Assembly: GCF_000422965.1 (NCBI RefSeq)
Contig: NZ_AUHB01000007.1
Coordinates: forward strand, 62,001-126,000
From: Pleomorphomonas oryzae DSM 16300
GTDB taxonomy: Bacteria; Pseudomonadota; Alphaproteobacteria; Rhizobiales; Pleomorphomonadaceae
Length of the DNA stretch: 64,000 nucleotides
Reading direction: 5' to 3'
Of this stretch, positions 58,715 to 64,000 are shown piece after piece. Numbering within the stretch: position 1 is the stretch's first letter; every line of letters begins with the position of its first letter. The position numbers and the translations under genes were made by a program. The notes below the pieces were generated by a model. The model was not told the origin of the DNA. It was given only the letters and a program-made list of their open reading frames with translations, and searched no databases.

Positions 58715-60106
58715 TCAAGCCAGCCTCAGATACCAGTGAATGTCGCGGTCGCTGATCTCCGCGAAGAAGCGGTCGCATTCCGCTTCCTTGATGGTGAGGT
58801 AGATGTCGGTGAAGCGCGCGCCGAGCCGTCGCTTCAGGAAATCGGAAGCCCGCGCCGCCCTGAGGGCTTCCGGCCAGAAACGCGGTAGCGACGGTGCCAC
58901 TTGCGCGTAACCATTGCCGACGATCGGCTCCGATGGCTCGCGTTTTCCCTCGATCCCCTCCAGCATACCGGCAATAACCGTGGCGAGCGCGATATACGGA
59001 TTGGCATCGGCGCCGGCAACGCGTTGCTCAAGATGCCGCGTCTGTGGCGGACCGCCGGTGACTCGGATGGGGACCGAGCGATTGTCGACCGACCAGGCCG
59101 GGCCGAGCGGCGCGTAGGAGTTTGGCTTGAAACGCCTGAAGCTGTTGGCGTTGGGCGCAAAGATCGCCATGCTCTCGGCCATGGTGGCCTCAAGGCCGGC
59201 AATGGCGTGGCGGAGAAGCGCGTTGCCTTCGGGCTCGCTACCGGCGAACAGGTTATTGCCCGCTTCATCGCAGAGACTGACGTGGAAGTGGGCACCGGAG
59301 CCGGCAAACTCGGCATAAGGCTTGGCCATGAAGGTGGCGACAAAGCCGTGGCGTTCGGCAACCGCCTTGACGAGACGCTTCCAGACAATGGCATCATCAG
59401 CGGCGCGAAGAGCGTCGTCGCGGTGTTCCAGCACGATCTCGAACTGGCCGGGCGAGTATTCCGAAATCAGCGTCCGGGCCGGCAGACCCGCTGCGTCGGC
59501 AGCGGCATACACGGCCTCCAGGAAGCCGGAAAAATCTGAGAGATCCTGCACGAGATAGGCCTGAAGATCGACCTGACGGAAGCCATTGGGCGCCATGGGC
59601 GGCGTTAGCCTGCCCTCGGCTGCCGCTCGGCCATCGAGGAGATAGAACTCCAGCTCGACGGCGGCGACTGGCCGCAAGCCGAGAGCTAGAGCCGCCTCGA
59701 CGACGCGGACGAGCGCATGGCGTGGGTCGCTGGCCGAACCCGATCCGTCGCCCTCGAAGGACGTCATGATGAATTGGGCAGTTGGCGTCTGTCGCCAGGA
59801 TGAACGAACGAGTGTGCCGGCAACCGGCCGGCACATGCGGTCCGCGTCGCCTTGCTCCCAGAGGAGACCTGTCTCCTCAACGTCGGCCCCCTTGATATCA
59901 AGCGACAATACCGAGCAGGGCAGCGGTCTTCCGACGCGGTAGGCACCGAGGAGCTCGGACCGGCGCAGCAGCTTGCCTCGCTGCACCCCCGAGCAATCGG
60001 TCAGAAAACACTCGAACTGGACGACGTCGGGATTGGCGGCGAGGAAGGCCTCGGCCTCCGCGACATCGGCGATCTTGACGGCGAACATAGATAACGGTCC
60101 CGGCAT
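58715..60106 (-). CDS. Glutamine-synthetase-like ligase (PuuA type)
   Basis: A glutamine-synthetase-fold ligase of up to 463 residues, similar to gamma-glutamylputrescine synthetases rather than GlnA. Metal and substrate motifs are present: VELEFYLL, SEYSPGQFEIVL, GSGAHFHVSL and RVAGADANPYIALA. The substrate may be a polyamine or another amine. No other puu gene is near. The first ATG and one six codons later are both possible; neither has a clear ribosome-binding site. Confidence 0.85.
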   Translation of the reverse strand: MPGPLSMFAVKIADVAEAEAFLAANPDVVQFECFLTDCSGVQRGKLLRRSELLGAYRVGRPLPCSVLSLDIKGADVEETGLLWEQGDADRMCRPVAGTLVRSSWRQTPTAQFIMTSFEGDGSGSASDPRHALVRVVEAALALGLRPVAAVELEFYLLDGRAAAEGRLTPPMAPNGFRQVDLQAYLVQDLSDFSGFLEAVYAAADAAGLPARTLISEYSPGQFEIVLEHRDDALRAADDAIVWKRLVKAVAERHGFVATFMAKPYAEFAGSGAHFHVSLCDEAGNNLFAGSEPEGNALLRHAIAGLEATMAESMAIFAPNANSFRRFKPNSYAPLGPAWSVDNRSVPIRVTGGPPQTRHLEQRVAGADANPYIALATVIAGMLEGIEGKREPSEPIVGNGYAQVAPSLPRFWPEALRAARASDFLKRRLGARFTDIYLTIKEAECDRFFAEISDRDIHWYLRLA

Positions 60107-60255
60107 GTCGGCGCCCGGTACGAACCCTAGGCGGTGGAATGGAAATCCTCGCTGTCATGACATTTTGCGCCTGCCGTTGTCCAGCGAAGCTAGCTTGGGG
60201 TTGGCCTCGGTACTCTCGCTCGGATAGAAGAGACTGTCATCTTTGCCAGGTCGCC

Positions 60256-61425
60256 ATGCGTTTCCGTTTTATCCTTGTCCCGGTCGTCGTCTTTCTCGCC
60301 GCCTGTGCCGGGTCCCGTCCCGATGGCGGCGCGCTGGAAGTGACGGCAGTGACGGCGCCGGGAGCCACCGAGCACGAGCTATTGGTGGCCGCCACGCGCG
60401 AACGAGTAAAGACGGGGCCGGCGATGTTCAACGGCGAGCGGACAAGCGGGCTCGACTTTGCCGATCTATCGATTTCGGTGCCGCCAAGCCATCATTCCGG
60501 CGACATCGAGTGGCCGTCGCCGCTGCCCGGCGATCCGAAGACGGAGTTCGTGGCGCGCTCCCTCGCCTATATCGATGGTGCCGAAGCCTTCAAGAAGCGC
60601 CTTACCCAAAGAGTAGCCGCGTTGCCAAAGGGACGGCGTTCGGTGGCGGTGATCGTCCACGGCTTCAACAATGATTTCGACGAGGCGGTTTTCCGCTCCA
60701 CGCAGATCGTCCACGACACCGGCTTTGACGGTGTGCCGGTGCTGTTCACCTGGGCATCGCGCGGCTCGGTGTTCGATTACGTTTACGATCGCGACAGTGC
60801 CACCATCGCCCGTGATGGTCTGGAAGAATTGCTGCGGGTCGCCTCCGAGAGCGGCGTCGAAGACCTCTATGTGTTTGCCCATTCCATGGGAACCTGGGCG
60901 ACGATCGAAGCGTTGCGCCAGGCCAAGATCGGGGGACATGGCGATTTCAACGGCAAGCTCCGCACGGTGGTGCTGGCCGCCCCCGATATCGACGTCGATG
61001 TTTTCAAGTCGGAAATGCGGGTGATTGGTCGGCCGAAATATCCCTTTGTGCTGTTTTCATCCTCCGATGATCAGGCGCTTTGGATGTCCGGTCTGATCGC
61101 CGGCGAAAAGCCGCGCCTCGGCGCCTATACCGAAGATGTCAAAGCGATCGCCGACCTCGGCGTCATCGTGATCGATCTCTCCGCTACCGAAGCCAACGAT
61201 TCGCTCGCCCACAACAAGTTCGCCGTCGTGTTGCCCGACTTCGTGAACCGGCTCGGCGACCGCCTGAAACACGGCGATCGGCTGGCAGCCGCGCACGGTA
61301 GCCTTTCGGAGACGGCTCGCGGATTGACCGGATCGTTTGGCAGCCTGGTCGGGAATACGGCCGGTGCGGTGGTAACCCTGCCCGCCTATCTGCTGACGCT
61401 GCCGGCCCGGGCGGCGGCGCGCTGA
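60256..61425 (+). CDS. Alpha/beta hydrolase lipoprotein (DUF900)
   Basis: A 389-residue envelope hydrolase. It has a lipoprotein signal with lipobox LAAC (Cys17), then an alpha/beta-hydrolase fold with VIVHGFNNDF and the nucleophile Ser210 in AHSMGTW, plus a later aspartate. Such DUF900 proteins occur widely in alphaproteobacteria; the substrate is unknown. It lies alone between two minus-strand genes. Confidence 0.85.
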   Translation: MRFRFILVPVVVFLAACAGSRPDGGALEVTAVTAPGATEHELLVAATRERVKTGPAMFNGERTSGLDFADLSISVPPSHHSGDIEWPSPLPGDPKTEFVARSLAYIDGAEAFKKRLTQRVAALPKGRRSVAVIVHGFNNDFDEAVFRSTQIVHDTGFDGVPVLFTWASRGSVFDYVYDRDSATIARDGLEELLRVASESGVEDLYVFAHSMGTWATIEALRQAKIGGHGDFNGKLRTVVLAAPDIDVDVFKSEMRVIGRPKYPFVLFSSSDDQALWMSGLIAGEKPRLGAYTEDVKAIADLGVIVIDLSATEANDSLAHNKFAVVLPDFVNRLGDRLKHGDRLAAAHGSLSETARGLTGSFGSLVGNTAGAVVTLPAYLLTLPARAAAR

Positions 61426-61439
61426 TTACCTGGCGCGTG

Positions 61440-61793
61440 TCAGCGCTTGCCGACGAGGTCGATCAGCCGGTCGAGTGTTCCGTCGTCAAAGCTGCGAATA
61501 CGTTCGGCAAGACGATTGGCAAGCTCGGTAGCCTTGGGTGACAGCCCCTCGGTGTCGATGACGATACGCGGGTGCGACAGGTCGGCCAGCCGCTCGAGCT
61601 CCTCGGCCTCGTCCCAGATGATGTTGAGATGGCCGATGATCCGCTGCAGGAGATCCCAGGTTGGACGGCCGCGTCGACCGTGCTCCAGCGCCGACAGATA
61701 GGCCGGCGAAACGCCGATCGCCGCTGCCATCGACTTCAGCGTCATGCCACGCGCCTCGCGGATCTCTCGCAAACGAGCGCCGAACGGGGTCAT
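61440..61793 (-). CDS. XRE-family helix-turn-helix regulator
   Basis: A 117-residue protein with an N-terminal Cro/C1-type helix-turn-helix (MTLKSMAAAIGVSPAYLSALE) and a short C-terminal helix region. The ATG giving MTPFGARLRE is set by AGAGGAAG just upstream; longer frames overlap the smr gene. It follows smr after one base and is the last gene of tim44-mltA-smr-XRE. Its targets are unknown. Confidence 0.85.
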   Translation of the reverse strand: MTPFGARLREIREARGMTLKSMAAAIGVSPAYLSALEHGRRGRPTWDLLQRIIGHLNIIWDEAEELERLADLSHPRIVIDTEGLSPKATELANRLAERIRSFDDGTLDRLIDLVGKR

Positions 61794-61794
61794 G

Positions 61795-62355
61795 CTACTT
61801 CCTCTTGCGGATGCGTATATAGAGCGCTCCGCTCCCGCCATGCACCGGTCCGGCATCCTCATAGCCGAGCACGACGCGCCGAAATTCCGGCAGGCTCAGC
61901 CAAAGTGGCACGACACGCTTCAGCACGCCACGCTCATGATCGTGCAGGCTTTGGAAATCGCCTCCCAGTCGTCCCTTGCCGGTAATGACCAAGACCACTT
62001 TCCAACCCATGCTCTGCGCATGGGACAGAAAGCCCGACAGCCGGGCATGCGCTTCGTCCTGCCGGTAGCCGTGTAGATCCAGCCGTCCGTCGATGGCCGT
62101 GCGGCCGCGATTGACCGCCTGGCGCTCGCGTTTGCCGAAGGGATGCAGCTTGGGCAGGGCAGGCTTGGTGGCCTGAGAGGGCACAACAGCCGGCGGCAGA
62201 TGAACGAGAGGCCGCTCTGGCTCGGGCTCGGCGGCGGCAATTGCCGCTGGAGGCGCCACCATCTTTTCCGGACGAAGCGGCGTGACGCTTTTCCGCACCG
62301 CCCGCCAGAGTTCTTCCTCCTCGGGGGCGAGTGGCCGGCCTTTGCGGCGGGACAT
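61795..62355 (-). CDS. Smr domain protein
   Basis: A 186-residue protein with a Pro/Ala-rich N-terminal linker and a C-terminal Smr (MutS2-related) domain: LDLHGYRQDEAHARL, ITGKGRLGGD and HGGSGALYIRIRKR. Smr domains nick DNA or RNA. The gene lies between mltA and the XRE regulator, a linkage common in Hyphomicrobiales. Confidence 0.9.
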   Translation of the reverse strand: MSRRKGRPLAPEEEELWRAVRKSVTPLRPEKMVAPPAAIAAAEPEPERPLVHLPPAVVPSQATKPALPKLHPFGKRERQAVNRGRTAIDGRLDLHGYRQDEAHARLSGFLSHAQSMGWKVVLVITGKGRLGGDFQSLHDHERGVLKRVVPLWLSLPEFRRVVLGYEDAGPVHGGSGALYIRIRKRK

Positions 62356-62358
62356 CGG

Positions 62359-63474
62359 TCAGTCCTCCCGCGGCACGAGCAGGGTGAAGCGGGCGGGATC
62401 GCGGACCCGCGCGGCCAGCGCGAAGGCAGCGTCCCCCGAGCCGAAGAAGATGTCGCCACGCGCCGGTCCGACAATGGCCGAGCCGGTATCCTGGGCTACC
62501 ATCAGATGGTTGAAGGGGCCGGCCGTGAGATCGGCTTCGACGAACACCGGGGCATGGAAGGTGATGAGCGATCGATCGACGGCAAGCGATCGTCCGGGCG
62601 TCAGCGGAACGCCGGCCGCCGCAATCGGTCCAAGGGCGGGGTCATTCACCGGCGCTTCGCGGAAGAAGATGTAGGAGCGGTTGCGGGCGAGCGCCGCCCG
62701 CCGTTCCTGCGGGGCGAGGCCTTCCAGCCAGGCTCGAAGCGCGTCAGCCGTGGCTTCCGCCGGGCTGGTTACGACGCCGCGTTCGACCATCAGACGCGCC
62801 ACCGAATAATAAGGGTGGCCGCTTTTGGCCGCGAAGGTAACCCGCATCAGCCGGCCATCCGGCAGTTGGAGCCGGGCCGCACCCTGCACGTGAATGAAAA
62901 AGGCCTCGACCTGGCTCTTCACATAAGCGATCGGCCGCGCCCGTCCATCGAGGGCGCCGGCCATGATCGCGCCCCGTTCGGGACAAGCGGCGAGGCGTCC
63001 CTGCCCGTCTTCAAAAGCCCAGGTCAACGCCGGATCGAGGTTGCGTCGGTCGTCATGGTCGCGGATCTCGCGCAGGCCATCGGGCGGCGCGAGGAGGGGC
63101 ACCGGGAAGGCGAGCGATGGCTGAAGGCGTGCCTCCACCTCCGGCTCGAAAAAGCCGGTGACGAAACCCGTCCCGGAAACCGGCTCGATGCGGAACGGCC
63201 TGAAATGCGCTTCGAAGAAGGCACGGGCGGCAGCGGGGACGACATTGTCGCCAAGCGCGACTGCCAGTTTTCCCTGGCGGGCCAGAGCTGCGCCATCCGG
63301 CCCGAGCGTTTTGGAAGTCGGAATTTTCTCGATGAGCCGAGCTGCCGAATGACGAAAGGCTGCAAAGGCGGCAGCGTGATCGTCCTCGGCCCATCCCGGA
63401 AGGTCAGTGAAGGCGATTGGAACAAGGTGGGCGGAAGGAAGGGAGTCGGCCAAGATGCTGTCAGCCCCCGGCAT
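62359..63474 (-). CDS. mltA: Membrane-bound lytic murein transglycosylase A
   Basis: MltA cleaves peptidoglycan glycan strands. The 371-residue protein has the MltA domain (GFFEPEVEARL, YVKSQVEAFFIHVQGAARLQL by its natural edges) and the C-terminal 3D domain with the catalytic aspartate (AQDTGSAIVGPARGD). No signal peptide or lipobox is visible at the start, as in many relatives from this order. Its start overlaps the end of the Tim44-like gene by 14 bases. Confidence 0.88.
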   Translation of the reverse strand: MPGADSILADSLPSAHLVPIAFTDLPGWAEDDHAAAFAAFRHSAARLIEKIPTSKTLGPDGAALARQGKLAVALGDNVVPAAARAFFEAHFRPFRIEPVSGTGFVTGFFEPEVEARLQPSLAFPVPLLAPPDGLREIRDHDDRRNLDPALTWAFEDGQGRLAACPERGAIMAGALDGRARPIAYVKSQVEAFFIHVQGAARLQLPDGRLMRVTFAAKSGHPYYSVARLMVERGVVTSPAEATADALRAWLEGLAPQERRAALARNRSYIFFREAPVNDPALGPIAAAGVPLTPGRSLAVDRSLITFHAPVFVEADLTAGPFNHLMVAQDTGSAIVGPARGDIFFGSGDAAFALAARVRDPARFTLLVPRED

Positions 63475-64000
63475 CCGTGGCGACCAGTTTCCAGTTGGGA
63501 TCCGATGACCTGACTTCGCGGGCGAATGTCCAGACGTCGGTCACCTCGGCCACTTTCTGGGGATCCCCCTCGACCACCGAACCATCGCGGCCGCGGGTTA
63601 CCGAGATCAGCTGCGAGGAAAAGCGCACCGTCACCTGTGCCATCACACCCTCGATCCCGGCGTCGACCACATCCGCCTTGTCGATGCCGACGAAGGTGAA
63701 GTCTATTTTCTCGCCGCGCCCCTCGCGCTCGGCGATCACGCCGGAAAAGCCATCGAAGACTTCGCGCGACAACAGTGGCTTCAGGGTCGCCCGGTCGCCG
63801 GCAGCAAAAGCCGAGACGATCATTTCATAAGCGGCGCGGGCGCCGCCCATGAAGCCGTCGAAGTCGAAGTTGCGGTCGGCCGAGGCGACCGCTTTGAGAC
63901 CGGTGTTGGCATTGCCGGCAGGGACCGCCTCGTCGATGCGGGCGAGAGCCGCCTCGCGCGGATCGATCCGGCCTTCGCGTGGCAGGGTCACCACGTTGTC
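63461..64000 (-). CDS. Tim44-like domain protein (3' part)
   Basis: The frame stays open to the right edge of the window, so the N-terminus is missing. About 179 residues of a Tim44/TimA-type domain are seen (GFMGGARAAYEMIVSAFAAGDRATLKPLLS and VTDVWTFAREV by their natural edges). Bacterial members are membrane-anchored and of uncertain role. It overlaps mltA by 14 bases. Confidence 0.85.
   Translation of the reverse strand, partial: DNVVTLPREGRIDPREAALARIDEAVPAGNANTGLKAVASADRNFDFDGFMGGARAAYEMIVSAFAAGDRATLKPLLSREVFDGFSGVIAEREGRGEKIDFTFVGIDKADVVDAGIEGVMAQVTVRFSSQLISVTRGRDGSVVEGDPQKVAEVTDVWTFAREVRSSDPNWKLVATDAGG

Noticed and set aside
60235-60255. CTGTCAT before the lipoprotein hydrolase
   Set aside because: A single half-site with no second repeat at 11 bases.

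Overview
The window is a gene-dense, GC-rich stretch of an alphaproteobacterial chromosome, most likely from the Hyphomicrobiales (Rhizobiales). This rests on the gene set and order: rho-hemJ-hemE next to ppsR-maf-aroE-coaE-dnaQ, mnmE-mnmG-rsmG-parA-parB, dapC-ftsK, a CenR-like regulator, PstA with a long N-terminal domain, and CtrA-type TTAA-N7-TTAA boxes. Almost everything is core chromosomal. I see no insertion sequence, prophage, CRISPR array, tRNA or rRNA gene. Family and genus cannot be fixed from the sequence alone.

Layout. 0-7.3 kb: the end of a divergent polysaccharide deacetylase gene, two tandem RppH-type Nudix genes, then leuS-lptE-holA on the minus strand, an NmrA-like oxidoreductase and a DUF523 protein. 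7.4-14 kb: ftsK behind dapC with a CtrA-type box upstream, then glnK-amtB-glnK for ammonium sensing and uptake. 14-18.5 kb: a UbiH-type hydroxylase, an L,D-transpeptidase-like gene divergent from a CenR-like regulator, a cyclic-nucleotide-binding protein and xthA. 18.5-22.7 kb: ffh, chorismate mutase, rpsP, rimM, trmD and rplS. 23-32.6 kb, plus strand except yggS: dapF, a methyltransferase, mtaB, ftsY, ccmCDG, lolA, yciB, a VOC protein and a MalY/PatB aminotransferase.

32.7-46.9 kb is the replication and segregation core. Genes left of about 42.2 kb (parB to hemE) run leftward and those to the right (ppsR to a Nudix gene) run rightward. The hemE-ppsR gap carries two perfect CtrA boxes, DnaA-box-like sites and an AT-rich tract, as at the Caulobacter origin. 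The mnmE-mnmG gap carries a perfect parS, a perfect DnaA box and a cluster of GANTC sites. A second, near-perfect parS lies between rho and mnmE.

46.8-58.6 kb: cysK, dut and coaBC, then the phosphate operon phoR-pstSCAB-phoU-phoB with a Pho box before pstS, and ppk2 divergent from phoR. 58.7-64 kb: a glutamine-synthetase-like gene, a lipoprotein hydrolase, and XRE-Smr-MltA-Tim44, the last running off the window.

I found no wholly novel multi-gene system. The most interesting signals are regulatory: the origin with its CtrA boxes, the parS/DnaA/GANTC promoter before mnmG-rsmG-parAB, and a perfect CtrA box before dapC-ftsK. Together they suggest cell-cycle control of replication, segregation and division genes. 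Start codons were chosen by eye from ribosome-binding sites and family N-termini, and may be off by a few codons.
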